Assembly: GCA_963930775.1 (NCBI GenBank) | Contig: OZ005702.1 | Location: 6,448,001 to 6,512,000 of the forward strand | Source of the DNA: Cliona cf. orientalis | Taxonomy: Eukaryota; Porifera; Demospongiae; Clionaida; Clionaidae | DNA: 64,000 bases | Reading direction: 5' to 3' | In this document: piece by piece, positions 44,281 to 55,666 of the stretch | How the letters are laid out: each line of letters begins with the position of its first letter | Position numbering within the stretch: the stretch's first letter is position 1 | Notes under the pieces: model-generated | Databases searched by the model: none | What the model was told of the DNA's origin: nothing | The model's input: only the letters and a program-made list of their open reading frames with translations | Program-made: the position numbers and the translations under genes

Positions 44281-46152
44281 TGTGACCCGCTATGGAAAAA
44301 CCAACCACTCGCGATTTTTCATGAAAATCGCGTTTTGGGTATAGATCGACGCAGAATTTACTGTAGAGTTCAACGGTCAAAGAGCCAGGCTCTAAAAAAT
44401 TTCCTAAGCTGAGTTATGGCAAAAAAAATTGTACACGGGTCACCCGTGCCTCGATCAGTTCACAATTTTTCGAGAAACGGAGCATTTTGTACGTACATAG
44501 CTCAACGTTCAATGTTTCCGTATACGCTCCGTATTACACCACGCGGTTAGCGCCATAATGAATTTGCCGGGAAAGATGGCCACAGAGAAAGCGCCAGTAC
44601 AGCAGTCCTGGTCTTAGGGAGAAGATATCGAGAGAAGTGATGGACTCTACACTTCGTAAGTTGTCTATGATTGTTCTTATAGCTAAGGCTGCATGTAATA
44701 AACACCCCTGGGTGTGATTCAACATGAAGTACTTCTGGCAAAGTACGAAGGAGTCTGACACATGAGATAGCCATTCGTAGCTGTGAATTTACTAGCTAGC
44801 TGTGTGCGCTGTTTGGTATGAGCTACCATTGTGAAAAGCTTTACCTTTGTTGTAGAAAATGTAATTTTGAAGACTCTGACTGCGCTGTGCAGGTTGTGAA
44901 AAGCTTTTATACCTTTGTTGTAGAAAATGAAGGCTCTGTACTGCGCTGTGAGTCTACCAACTGACTGGATGTGATACTCTCACTGTGAGGATGAGTCTGC
45001 TCATTGTTTAAGATTTGGAAAGCTAAGGTACATGTATAGTAAACAGGGAGAGTTTGTGTGCATGTTGAAGAGTGTGTGCATGTATGCGTGCATGTACATG
45101 TACGATGTACTTGTAGAAATTGGGGTGAGGGGGAGGAGAGAAGGGTTTAAAGTCAGCAACAAACATGAGGAAGGAGAGTCGACTAGTCTTGCTTGAGATC
45201 GTATACGGTGGGACAGGTATGTATCCAAGCTGGTACATTTGAGCTGGGGGTTGTGTGGATGTCAACGACGATAGTGGCTGTTGACTCAACAGTGATTCCG
45301 AGAGTGGTACGTATACCATTGACAAGGTCTTCTCAGTAGCTGTTTATGAAGTTTGCTGCACAGGTACTAGTTCATTCATCCTCGTCCATAACCGTACAAG
45401 TAACACGCATGTCAAATTATCCATGAATGTACATGTATGTCCATGTAATTTACCTCGGTATTTCTCTGTCTGTCTGTTCCCCCCCCCCTCCCCCCGTTCC
45501 ATCTATCTCTTTCTCTCTTCTCCCCGCCCCCCTCCCTCTTAGATTCTCTGAGTCTTCAGACAGCTCAAGGCACTGTTGTGCTCAAGGCTGTGGGCTCCCT
45601 CAGGCAGGACTGGGCTGCTGCTGTTGAGCTCTGCTGGTCTACATATATTAATTTTAGTAAACAATTCAATTCAGTATTATGACAGTGTATTGTATGATTA
45701 GGGGGTGGGGTGGATGGGTGGGACTGTCTTCTTGATTGACTTCTGGTGCCATCGATCGTGGAGACGAGGGTGAGCGGCTGCTCTGTGTAGGATCGAAAGC
45801 AAGACAAGGGCCTCGAGTTGGCCACTACTGACTTACTGTGCTATGCTAGCTCGCTAAGTGCGGGTATCGTCATGGTGATCGACCGCGACTTGTAGATTAT
45901 AATAGATCGATAACACTGTAAGTCCGTTCACGTAGCTAGCTAAAACTGAACGCCATTCTTTCTTTCGAGCGGCACACACACTGAACAAGCTCGGATCGCG
46001 CTGAAATTTTATAAATGGATGGGCAAAGGACTATACTTTCAGAATATCCAAAGAAAAAAAATTCGAAAAAATAACGTTGAGTCGAGTATCGAACCCCCAA
46101 CTGCAAAATCATATTTTAGCGCGAGTGGTCGGTTTTTCCACAGCGGGTCACA
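44281..46152. mobile_element. TGTGACC-ended TIR element, copy 2 (1.9 kb)
   Basis: The left end TGTGACCCGCTATGGAAAAA plus CCAACCACTCGCG pairs with the right end CGCGAGTGGTCGGTTTTTCC plus ACAGCGGGTCACA, each beside TA. Terminal repeats are about 33 bases. The inside has CT/C tracts near 45470-45540 and ACATGT repeats. The open frames inside show no transposase motif. Confidence 0.75.
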
Positions 46153-46352
46153 TATGTTATATTGACAACCTTTACTGACAATTTCTGATGGTAGTGGCCA
46201 GAACTAGAATGCTCGTGCTGTCCTCGTTCCAGGTGTTAAAATTAGTACATCATGCACACAGGAGTCTTTGTAAGATATACATGTATAAGGCTCAGAAGTA
46301 TCAAAATCTATAGACCATCAGATCTAGATAGAAAGAGTATACCTACCTTTCA

Positions 46353-47200
46353 ACCTCTGTGATCAAGGGACCGATAGTGGAAGGTGTCAATCTAAACAAG
46401 ATCCAAGGCTTTGTTGATCCCCAGAGAACTAAAAGACTTTACGTGGGCTCTCTACACTTTTGATGGACCAGCAGTTCTCGTTTGAATGATCGAGTAGACC
46501 TGCAGACAGCTTTCAGAAGTCGATTGAACACTAGTGCCAGGTGTCAAACTGGAAAAGTTTAAGACCTTTCTTGATCACCAGAGAACAAGAAGACTTTACG
46601 TGGGTTCTCTACACTTCTGATGGACCAGCAGTTCTTGTGTAAACAATCGAGTACACCCGCGGATAGCTTTCAGAAAGTCGATCGAGTGCTAGTGTAGGGC
46701 CAATGGGTTTCCATTTCAATTTTCCGTTTCAGACTTTCATTAATTCGGATTCACTAAAATTTCTCACGGATTTTCCGTTTCAGAACCAAAATTAGTAGTA
46801 GTTAAATGCAGAGTTTATAAAGCAAAACATACATAAAAATTATGAAATTCTATAATTACTTGAAATGTCTCCACTGAAGTGTAGCATGACAAGTATCTTG
46901 GTACTCTGTTCAGTTAAATAAACTTGCTACATCACAGCATAGCTGCAGCTGACTAGACTACTAGCACATGAAGTATGTTCGATATAGAATAGTGTGTGTT
47001 AATTAGAATGTACTCAGCATAATTCCGTTTCAGATGGCTAATTCTGTAAATTCCGTCCATTTTCCGTGATCACGGAAAACCATTGGCCCTCCTAGTGGTA
47101 GATGTCAAACTGGAAAAAATTCTAGCGCTTCTTTGATTATCAGAGGACTAGTTTACAGAGAGACCCTGCTCGTCTGATGGACAGGCAGAAATTTTAATAG
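46353..47200. repeat. About 185-bp direct repeats split by a hAT-like MITE
   Basis: Units near 46353-46540 and 46541-46695 share AGACTTTACGTGGG, TCTACACTT and GATGGACCAGCAGTTCT. A third, degraded unit starts after 47091 with GATGTCAAACTGGAAAA and ends at GTCTGATGGACAGGCAG. Confidence 0.75.
46696..47090. mobile_element. hAT-like MITE, 395 bp
   Basis: Ends AGGGCCAATGG / CCATTGGCCCT. Flanking 8-mers GCTAGTGT and CCTAGTGG agree at six central positions (CTAGTG), fitting an 8-bp hAT-type target duplication. The interior repeats TTTCCGTTTCAGA several times. No ORF. Confidence 0.7.
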
Positions 47201-48003
47201 AACAAAGAGATAGACTTGGAAAGCCTAGTAGCTCATTGATAGATCGACAGTTTTGCAGTGGGTGGAGCACAATGCATATGCATACGTGTGCATGTGTGGA
47301 ACGTTGAATGGAACGGGAGGTGGACGGGATGGAAACGGTCCATTCATTGGACGGTAAACGAAACAGGTTCGCACGCCATGGCAACGGGACGGAACGGATG
47401 GAAATATCACCTTTTTTTAATGCTACTGTATATTACTACATGTATGCTGTTGCTAAGTAAAATATACACCATAATGAGACAAGCAGTGCGATATGAACAC
47501 CCTCAGGTAAGCCACAGTGCATATGAATAGCTCCAGGAAACCCACAGCACAATATTAGTGGCTCAAGGGAAGCTGCAGGCTTTGAACAATAAATATTTTG
47601 GTAGCGACAAACGTAAAACTATCAATGGAGCGCCGCGCGAGACTAAATGGAGCGTATGGCGGGAAAGTTAGTGGGAGATCGCCCGTTCAAAGTGATGGGC
47701 AGAGTCGTCGATCAGTCGTTCACGAGTCAAAACAGTATACGCGTATCTAGGTAAGCATACTGCATAGGCACGTAGCCTTGTTTTAGGATAATCAACAGCT
47801 CTAGCTTTGTTTCTTGGCTTTCAAGCTCAACGTTGCAGGTCATGCTATAGCAATGGTAGTTCATCATCAAGAGTCGGATGGCTGTAGCTAGCTGTGTGGA
47901 TTTGACTGTTCAAAAGTTCGATTGACGTTCGAGAATTTGACTCAGAGAGCGACTTTGTGTGTCCGTTTTTGTTAAGATAAGCTTGCCTTTTCTCTCAGAC
48001 ACG
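47201..48003. other. Spacer, no gene seen
   Basis: It contains a GGAACGG/GGACGG-rich stretch (47300-47400) and no exon-like frame that I can support. Confidence 0.5.
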
Positions 48004-48007
48004 TTAA

Positions 48008-48739
48008 GGACTGAGACCCGCACGATAATGATATTGATAGCATGTTCCCCGCCCACAGTACAGCTATCTCTCAGGTGGACGAATTTCATACAGAAAATCC
48101 AGATAATCGTTTGAGTTTATCAATGATTCATCCATGTATAACCCAGCAGGAGACCTTCTGAATGGCGATTCTGGAGCAGCTAACTGACAAGTCATGTGAC
48201 CTAAGCCACACCCGCTAGTAGTGAAGTATAGGAATAGGTAGACTGCGCTAGGCGGGGTGTTGGAACAAGATGGTTCGACGAGTTCTGTTGCTCATAGTAC
48301 TTATGTAAGTAATATCTAAAGATCTGTCGTTTGCAATTTTTAACTTACCCCTCCAGTTTCTCAAAAGAAGGCTTTAAGTAGAAAGTGGGAGTGGCACTTT
48401 TGCGGATTTTCACCTCTTCCTACCAAATGAACTGTCATTTTAAAAATTGTAAATGATAAAAATATTATAATCAAAGTAAGAAACTACCACTACGGGTATC
48501 TAGCTCATCCATGGCCGAGAAGTTCACCTTCTAGCTGATCCATGTTGACTGAAATGCTTCCACGAAAATGGAGGTGTGTCCCTTGCGGTTTGATGGGCGG
48601 GGCTAAAAAAGGTGTCATGAGCCACATCAAACGTTGAAGAACCAGGGATAACTGTCACATTACGTCATTACTTTTCATTTTGCTGTAACTATGCATACAA
48701 GACATGGTGAAAACAGTGAAATTTAGCTGGTCCCAGTCC
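48008..48739. mobile_element. TTAA-flanked TIR element, copy 3
   Basis: GGACTGAGACCCGCA at the left and GCTGGTCCCAGTCC at the right, both beside TTAA. 732 bp, close in size to 43218-43960. No coding frame. Confidence 0.7.
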
Positions 48740-49700
48740 TTAACTCCTTTTTGTAGTGTTCTATGCGTATCTACCACGGGTGTACCTTAGTTGTTTCCTC
48801 GTTGCCAGGAAATCCCCCCTTGGTTTCCAGTTTCCATCTGCAGGCACTAAAATCTCTTAAAACTAACTCTCCTCTAGTGCTTTGCTAAAAATCTTCGAGA
48901 ATCTAGCAAATTAACTGTTGCTATATAAAACGGAAATTGTTGATTGAAGGGCGTGGCAGAAGTGGGCGTGGTCGCTAAATTTTTCGCACATGCTTCTTAA
49001 GCAACCACTTAGAAACCCCCTTTAGATCCTAGTTGTAACAAATACTGTTATCTGATTGGTCAGGAGCAGGTACCGTACTCGCTCTAATTATTCGAACATT
49101 CTAATAGCCCGAATGGCAAGTTTAAGTAATTTATTTCCTTCCTAATTCGTCGAACATCTTGAATTTCAGGGTTTCTCATCCACTCTAAATCAACCGAACG
49201 GCCCACGGTACGGCATGGCAGGAGCTCAAGACAACTCTTCTACGTTCATCGAAGAGTGTGGCTACTACATCTTGGACAGCATAATATAAGAACGGAAAGG
49301 TAACACAGACATGGACGCGGCAATCATTTTGCGATTGCTCCCGGAGCCGCCCCGATACTGAGAACTCTAGAGCTGACAACGATAAATATATTTTCTGTCG
49401 TTTGAACGCAGTGAATTAGAAGGAAAATATTCTCTTATCGTTTCTGTGTATGCATGCATTGTGTCTGGGAGATAATTATTTGTCGTCATAGTGGAGACGC
49501 TGGGTTGTGTGTTTATGTTGCATGCATGGACGGTTTGGCTCAGCTGGTGGGTATTTAAAGTGGATGCTTTGAGTAGTAGTCACTCTCTCGGCGACTCCTA
49601 TTCGCAGTGCAGAGAAGTTTTTGTTGACGACTTCATTTCGCAGTGCATCAAACAGCTTAGTTTCCATTGGCTAAGTTCATCCTATCCTCTAATCCCGACG

Positions 49701-50459
49701 ATGACCGTTCCAGCTAATCAAGCTTCTGGTTCCGGTGCTGCTGCTCCAGCCCTATCTGCTGGCCAGCTCTCCCAGGTCCTTACTTCAGTGAAGGATTACC
49801 TGCATGACGAGATGCAATCATTAAAGAGGGAGCTATCTCAAGAGAGGGAAGCAGCAGATGATAGGCTCGTGAAAAGGATGAGGATGGAGAAAGGTCCTAC
49901 TTTCAAGAAGAAATCTCATGAAAAACAATTCAAATTCAATGCTACCGTCATGGATAAGACGGAGGAGGCAACTGCAGCATTGCAACAGACTCCACCGGCA
50001 GTGGAAAAGGCCAACACAAGCCTAAAAGAAGGTATGACTTCTCTTAAAACTAGGCAAAAGCATATTAGAATTGCTGATAAGTCAGAGTATGGTTGGGCTG
50101 CAGTGGAGGAATATGTAGAAGATGAGTTGGTAGATGGGGAGGACGATGAGAAGAGAATCCAGGGAGCAGATTTTAGGGCTGGGAAAAAGCTTAAGTCTGT
50201 CAAGGGAGCTAAAAATAAGAAAGGATCTGGTCCTCAGTGCAGCAAAAAACCTCAGCATACTAGTACTACCCAGGCTGGGAGAGGGCCTTCCAGTGATGGG
50301 ACCATGGCACAGTATTGCCTACAGTCGATAAGATGTCTGGATCCTCTAGTGGCATCCAAGCAGGCGGAAGCCTGCAGCAGCTTGGCCCTTGTTTTGTGTA
50401 GAAAACATGGTCATTTGCGTAAGTCTTGCCCCTTGTTGCTTGGCACAGCTAACAAATGA
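49701..50459 (+). CDS. DIRS gag-like protein (ORF1)
   Basis: Frame from the ATG at 49701 (MTVPANQASG) to 50459; the same frame is open further upstream from 49491. It has an early helical segment (SVKDYLHDEMQSLKRELSQE), the phrase EKQFKFNATVMDKTEEATAAL typical of DIRS/Ngaro gag-like ORFs as I know them, a basic linker (KKLKSVKGAKNKKGSG) and a knuckle-like end CRKHGHLRKSCP. It is the best-preserved frame of the element and is probably a nucleic-acid-binding structural protein of the retroelement. Confidence 0.7.
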   Translation: MTVPANQASGSGAAAPALSAGQLSQVLTSVKDYLHDEMQSLKRELSQEREAADDRLVKRMRMEKGPTFKKKSHEKQFKFNATVMDKTEEATAALQQTPPAVEKANTSLKEGMTSLKTRQKHIRIADKSEYGWAAVEEYVEDELVDGEDDEKRIQGADFRAGKKLKSVKGAKNKKGSGPQCSKKPQHTSTTQAGRGPSSDGTMAQYCLQSIRCLDPLVASKQAEACSSLALVLCRKHGHLRKSCPLLLGTANK

Positions 50460-50585
50460 ACATACTGATATTTACTAGTAATATTACTGTTAATTATTGT
50501 CTGTAATAATGTTTTCATTTGCTCATGTTATTCTACCTGTCCATGTGGTGTTGAGCCATGGAGGCATGTTTCTCCTTGAATTGTA

Positions 50586-52330
50586 GATATTTCTGATGTA
50601 TGGGATGCTGTTTTGTCTTACTGTTGGGATGTGTGTGGTGAGGATGGAAGTGAGGGGACCTCGGGCAGCGGTTTAGTGGGGCATTACCTTAAAAATGGTC
50701 AAGGAGATGATATTTGCCCCAAAGATCAGCCCTTGTCAGTGCAGGAAAGATTGCGGGAGCATTCCAGTTTTTGGGAACAGGATCTAGAGGCCTCACAATT
50801 TGTGCTGGACATAATCACCAGTGGTTACAAGCTGCCTTTCATTACATATCCGCAGCCAATGATTGCAAAGAATCATTGCTCAGCAGTTAAGCATGCTAAG
50901 TTTGTTGAAGAATCTATTGGTGATTTAGTTCATTCGCGTTGTGCATGGGAATCGATGTCCTGTCCAACAGTGTGCAGTCCACTCCTTGTGTCAGGAAGAA
51001 AATTTATCTTTTCTGTGTACTCCCTTTTGGCTTATCTACTGCTTGCTATGTGTTTACCAAACTCCTTAGGCCTTTAGTTAAGCGTTGGAGATCAATGGGG
51101 CTACGTGCAATTGTGTACATAGATGACAGTATCTGTGCATCTGCCTCTGAATCTGAGGCTGAGAAAGCCAAAGACGTTGTGGTGTCAGATCTTGATAGGG
51201 CTGGTTTTGTGCTAAATATCATGAAGTCACAGCTCAGTCCAGTGCAGGTTATTGATTGGCTTGGATTTACCTTAGATTTAAGAGAGGGCTGTTTTAGTGT
51301 CCCACAACTCAAAATCGATCGGCTTAAGTCAGCCATAGCACATGTTTATATGTTGCATGCAATTACTGCCCGTATCTTAGCAAGTATTGTGGGTCAAATC
51401 ATTTCAGTGAGTCTGGCTATTGGGCCAATAGTTCGCCTACAGACTAGGGCACTTTATGGGATCATTAATCAGCGGATTTTTTGGTCAGATAGGCTTGCTC
51501 TCTCTATTGAAGCCCGGGATGAGCTTAATTTTTGGCAGCATAATATTGTTCAGCTTAATGGGCGTGCTATTCGGTTCTCTCCTAGTGTAACTAGGGTTGT
51601 TTATTCTGATGCTAGCGGCACAGGTTGTGGTGGATATGTGGTTGAGCTAGGACCAGAGGTGTCTCACGGCCAGTGGTCAGTTGACCAGGCTACTTGCAGC
51701 TCTACATGGCTAGAGCTTGGGGCGTGGATCATGTTCTACGCTCCTTTGCTCCTAAGCTCAAGGGTCACACTGTCAAATGGCTATTTGATAATCAGAATGT
51801 TGTCCAGATCATCCAGTATGGCAGTAAAAAGCCTCATTTACAAGATGGTGCGATTAGTATTTTTGAGACATGTTTTCAGCACTCCATTAAGCTAGTGATG
51901 AACTGGGTTCCCAGGAGTGAAAATGAGGTTGCTGATTATATCAGCAAGCTTAGAGATTTTGATGATTGGAAAATTAATCCAATAATTTTTCAGTGTTTGA
52001 GCAAAGCTTGGGGTCCTTTCACTGTTGATTGTTTTGCTTCGGATTATAACTGCCAGCTACTGTATTTTCATAGCAAATTTTGTGTGCCTAATGCTGAGAC
52101 TGTGGACACTTTCACTTTCACAGTAATTGGTCTGGTGAAACTTGTTGGCTGGTGCCTCCTTTATAATATCTAGTTGGGCATGCTTTATTGCATGCAAAGC
52201 AAGGGGAGCTTTAGTTGTGCCCCTTTGGAAGTCGGCAGCATTCTGGCCTCTCCTCTGTCCTGATGGGCGTCATTTGGCTCCATTTTTCATGCCTGGCAAT
52301 CGTTCCCAGTGTTTGATGGTATAATATTTC
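50586..52330 (+). pseudogene. DIRS reverse transcriptase/RNase H, broken and internally deleted
   Basis: Pieces in three frames. 50613-50945 encodes the RT N-terminal part (FVLDIITSGYKLPFITYPQP). At about 50940 the frame shifts and the text jumps to VLPFGLSTACYVFTKLLRPL, so the fingers region with the first catalytic Asp is absent. The YIDDS active-site motif and LGFTLDLREG follow. RNase H begins at VVYSDASGTGCGGYV. Near 51710-51740 the frame changes again to KGHTVKWLFDNQNVVQIIQYG and MNWVPRSENEVADYISK. The C-terminal connection (GPFTVDCFASDYNCQL) ends in another shift before VPLWKSAAFWPLL. No restored product is offered; it is inactive as it stands. Confidence 0.8.
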
Positions 52331-52554
52331 TACCTGGCCAAAGTGGTAGCAACATTGGAGACTCACTAGCTGTTGACTCGTTGGTGCTACCTTGTTACTT
52401 TGATTTTGCTGTATCTGTTAGATCATTTAATGCTGGCTTTTGTCTATATAATGCCACTGGCTATTGTAATAAATGTGCCCTAGCTGTTCTGGCCACTATG
52501 AATATATTTTATGTAGCAATGGACTAATGATAGTTGCATGGACTTCGGTCTGTT

Positions 52555-53245
52555 GAGTGTTTCTCTGTGGAAGGTGGACTTGTGGGTCCTGTGTATGTGG
52601 AATAGGACTTGTGGGTCTGGATTGGGTGTTCCTATGCATGGAAAGTGGACTTGTGGGTCCTACCTACATGCATGTCCCTATGTAGGTATAGTGTGAATTT
52701 GTGGGTCCTATCCCTATGTGGATTGTGGACTTGTGTTCCTGTATGTGTGTTCCTATATATGTGAAATGGGGACTTGTGGGTCCTGTGTGTTGTTCCTATG
52801 AGGAATGTGGACTTGTGGGTCCTATATGTGTGTTCCTATGAGGAACGTGGACTTGTGAGTCCTGATGTGTGTTCCTATGAGGAATATGGACTTGTGAGTC
52901 CAGTATAGGTGTTCCTATGTGGAATGTGGACTTGTGAGTCCTGATGTGTGTTCCTATGAGGAATATGGACTTGTGAGTCCAGTATAGGAGTTCCTATGTG
53001 GAATGTGGACTTGTGAGTCCTGATGTGTGTTCCTATGAGGAATATGGACTTGTGAGTCCAGTATAAGTGTACCTATGTGGAATGTGGACTTGTGAGTCCT
53101 GATGTGTGTTGCTATGAGGAATATGGACTTGTGGGTCCAGTATAGGTGTTCCTATGTGGAATGTGGACTTGTGGGTCCAGTGTGTGTGCTCCTATGTGGG
53201 GCGGGGACTTGTGGGTCCTATGAGTGTTCCTCTGTACAATGTGGA
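52555..53245 (+). repeat. Minisatellite inside the DIRS relic
   Basis: About 20 units of roughly 30-40 bp with the core GTGGACTTGTGRGTCC and TGTTCCTATG. A higher-order pair alternates GAATGTGGACTTGTGAGTCC with GAATATGGACTTGTGAGTCC. It separates the RT/RNase H part from the recombinase. Confidence 0.9.
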
Positions 53246-53269
53246 GTACAACTTAATATGGGTTGTTGT

Positions 53270-54356
53270 ATTTGTCCTCGTACACATGAATTGCTCATTC
53301 ATGTATTCCTTATTATACGCAAATCATATTCACGTTCAGATGTATTTTCAGCAGGAGTATGGTCAGATCTTTCTTCTATTGAGGATCTGGAGCTCCAACA
53401 GCTTGCACAATCTCTGCCTAGCCTAGTGCTCCAAGGTAAAGCGGTGTCTCTACTGTCAAAAAGTATTCTGGTGCCTACAATCGATGGAGGAGATGGGCTA
53501 GCATGAAACCAGAGATAAAGTCAACTCTACCCCTCCATATTTGCTTATACCTTAGTTTTTTAGCACAAACAGCCAAGACTAGTGCACCTATTGTTGAAGC
53601 CGTGAACGTTTTGTCATGGGTAAACCAGATTGCAACAGTTGAGGATACCACGTCCCACCCATTGGTTATTCAGGTCCTGGCTGGTATTAAAAGAAAGTTG
53701 GCATGTCCTACGGTAAAGATAGAGCCTATTACGCCTGAGATTCTGTCAAACGCTGGTGTCCAAATTTGGCCAGCAGGATGCATCGTTGTCTGACATTCGC
53801 ACTTTATGTGCCTGTCTGCTTGGTTTTTGCAGGATTTTTTCGATTCAATGAATTAGCTAAACTCTGTGAATCAGATATCGTCGTGCATAAAGAGCATATC
53901 GAGATATTTACCGAGTCTAGCAATACTGAGTCAGACCAACTCAGAGATGGTGCCTAGGTAGTGTTTGCGCGTACTGATTCACCACTATGCCCAGTCGCTA
54001 TGTTGGAATGCTACATGTATATGCGCATGGCTATTGTTACTGGTGCTTGTGAGAAATACCTATTCAGAGCAATAGTGAACACAAAGAATGGCCAGAGGCT
54101 AAGGGAGTCAGGTGGTATCAGCTACACCAGAATGAGGGAATTGGTCCTTAAAAAGCTATCTGCAATAGGCTTAGATCCCAAAAGATTTGGCCTGCACAGC
54201 CTACGCTCTGGAGGAGCCTCTGCAGCTGCAAATGCAGGAGTGCCTGACCGGATGTTCAAATGGCATGGCAGGTGGTGCAGTGAGAATGCCAAAGATGGTT
54301 ATGTGAAAGATTCACTGAAAGATCGGCTATCAGTATCTCAACATTTGGGCCTGTGA
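53270..54356 (+). pseudogene. DIRS tyrosine recombinase, nearly complete
   Basis: The N-terminal SAM-like part (KYSGAYNRWRRWASMKPEIK, from about 53460 in the 53503 frame) is followed by a frame change near 53790. The catalytic part then reads GFFRFNELAKL (first Arg), an in-frame TAG at 53955-53957, TDSPLCPVAMLECY, then HSLRSGGASAAANAGV (His-x-x-Arg), WHGRW (His) and GYVKDS (nucleophile Tyr). All five recognisable RHRHY positions are present, so decay here is limited to one frame change and one stop. Confidence 0.8.
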
Positions 54357-54654
54357 CCAAGACACTTTCTTTGCGTCTCTGTCGCCCGATACCCAATTAT
54401 AATTGATTGTGAACATGTTGGTGAGTGGTTGCATGGGGTGCCATGCATGTAGTGGGATTAGATGAGAGACCTATAGTTGGACATCGACTGCTGTTTCTTC
54501 ATCGCTATAATAGTGCTTTCTCCATTTGCACCGGATCCGTTCTATTTACACTCGAACAAACCATTGCCCGAATTTATATACTTTCTATTTAACACCGAAC
54601 GGCGATATTAATAATTATTTTTGGCTGTTCGGATAATTAGAGCGAGTACGGTAT

Positions 54655-54725
54655 CTATTTCTCATATAAACCTGTAAAAAGCTCATATAAATCTGTAAAT
54701 TTTCCATATAAACCTGTAAAATATT
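54655..54725. repeat. Short tandem CTCATATAAACCTGTAAA repeat
   Basis: Three imperfect 20-bp units immediately right of the DIRS element. Confidence 0.7.
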
Positions 54726-54806
54726 GTTGCCTGTGGTTAGGGTTAGGATTGTTGCTAGGCAGCAGTTTATATGTCAAGCCTATGGGCATTGTTGCTAGGA
54801 TCTAAA

Positions 54807-54948
54807 GTTGTTAGACACTGTTTAGTCGGTTTCTACGTGATTTAGAAGACCTCAGGGCTCATTAGAACCCTCGCTTCGCTTGGGATTCTACATAGAGCCC
54901 TCTGGTCTTCTAAATCACGTAGAAACCTCCTAAACAGTGTCTAACTAT
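54807..54948. mobile_element. Hairpin element family B, copy 2
   Basis: Arms TTAGACACTGTTTAGTCGGT / CCTCCTAAACAGTGTCTAA and TTTCTACGTGATTTAGAAGA / TCTTCTAAATCACGTAGAAA are almost perfect. Related to 6486-6636. Confidence 0.75.
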
Positions 54949-55272
54949 TATGTATTAAATCCTGGGTACGCCCCTGTCTATGGTAGCTATGCCCACAGGA
55001 TATAAACTAGTTACATGTATATCACGCGTACTCGGGATGCATGGCATTTATTGCCCTCAATCCTCGGGCATAGGCTTCGGTGTAATAAATGCCATACATC
55101 CCTCGCGCCTGTATTATAACTATTACTTATACTAGCAGCATGAGGTTGTACTTCTTAGTACATGACTTTGTGCTTAACAGTACAGAAAACAGAAAGAAAA
55201 TAATAATTATGCACTATGTAAGCTTGCAGCTTAAGAAAAGTGAGCTTATAACAACCCAAGTCTACAGTATGG

Positions 55273-55598
55273 TCAAGAGTATATAAAGAGGGGGAGGGAG
55301 AGTGTCGAACCACACATATGTCGTGTGTAACGGCTGTTCGTATAGTTCATGACCTTTGTAATGATATTCATTTGTGGAGGTCACTCTGGAATATACTAGT
55401 ACTCATGCACATGCACTAGCACTACTATGGTATACTTGTGCGTGCACACGTGGCTGGCCTGGGCTGTAGTGTTTATGAATTAGGGTGACCTCCAAAAACA
55501 TGAATATCATTACAAAGGTCATGAACCGTACGAACAGCTGTTACACACAGCATATGCGTGGTTCAACACTCTCCCTCCCCCTCTATATACTCTTGGTA
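55273..55598. mobile_element. Foldback element with about 110-bp arms
   Basis: The left arm GTCAAGAGTATATAAAGAGG ... ATGACCTTTGTAATGATATTC pairs with the right arm GAATATCATTACAAAGGTCAT ... CCCTCTATATACTCTTG, separated by about 100 bases. No ORF. It lies next to the minus-strand exons at 55.7-56.7 kb. Confidence 0.8.
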
Positions 55599-55666
55599 TG
55601 GTGTACTTCATAAAATTGAATACAATGTCATGTCATAATATGCATGGAAAAAGCATCAAACCTTAC

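Larger units (their letters stand above)
49073..54651 (+). mobile_element. DIRS-like tyrosine-recombinase retrotransposon relic with 28-bp inverted ends
   Basis: Left TACCGTACTCGCTCTAATTA TTCGAACA and right TGTTCGGATAATTAGAGCGA GTACGGTA are inverted copies with one mismatch. Between them lie a gag-like frame, an RT/RNase H region broken into several frames, a minisatellite, and a tyrosine recombinase. That gene set (RT plus recombinase, no integrase) is diagnostic of the DIRS order. The copy cannot be autonomous: RT has an internal deletion and several frameshifts. The short, TA-flanked ends are unusual for DIRS; see findings. Confidence 0.85.

Noticed and set aside
44534-45825. Open frames inside the 1.9-kb TGTGACC element as a transposase
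   Set aside because: They are short, on both strands, without DDE/DDD-type or other transposase motifs.
49491-49700. Upstream extension of the gag-like frame as coding
   Set aside because: It is open, but its in-frame ATGs lie in text that does not look like the family. The ATG at 49701 begins the part with gag-like features.
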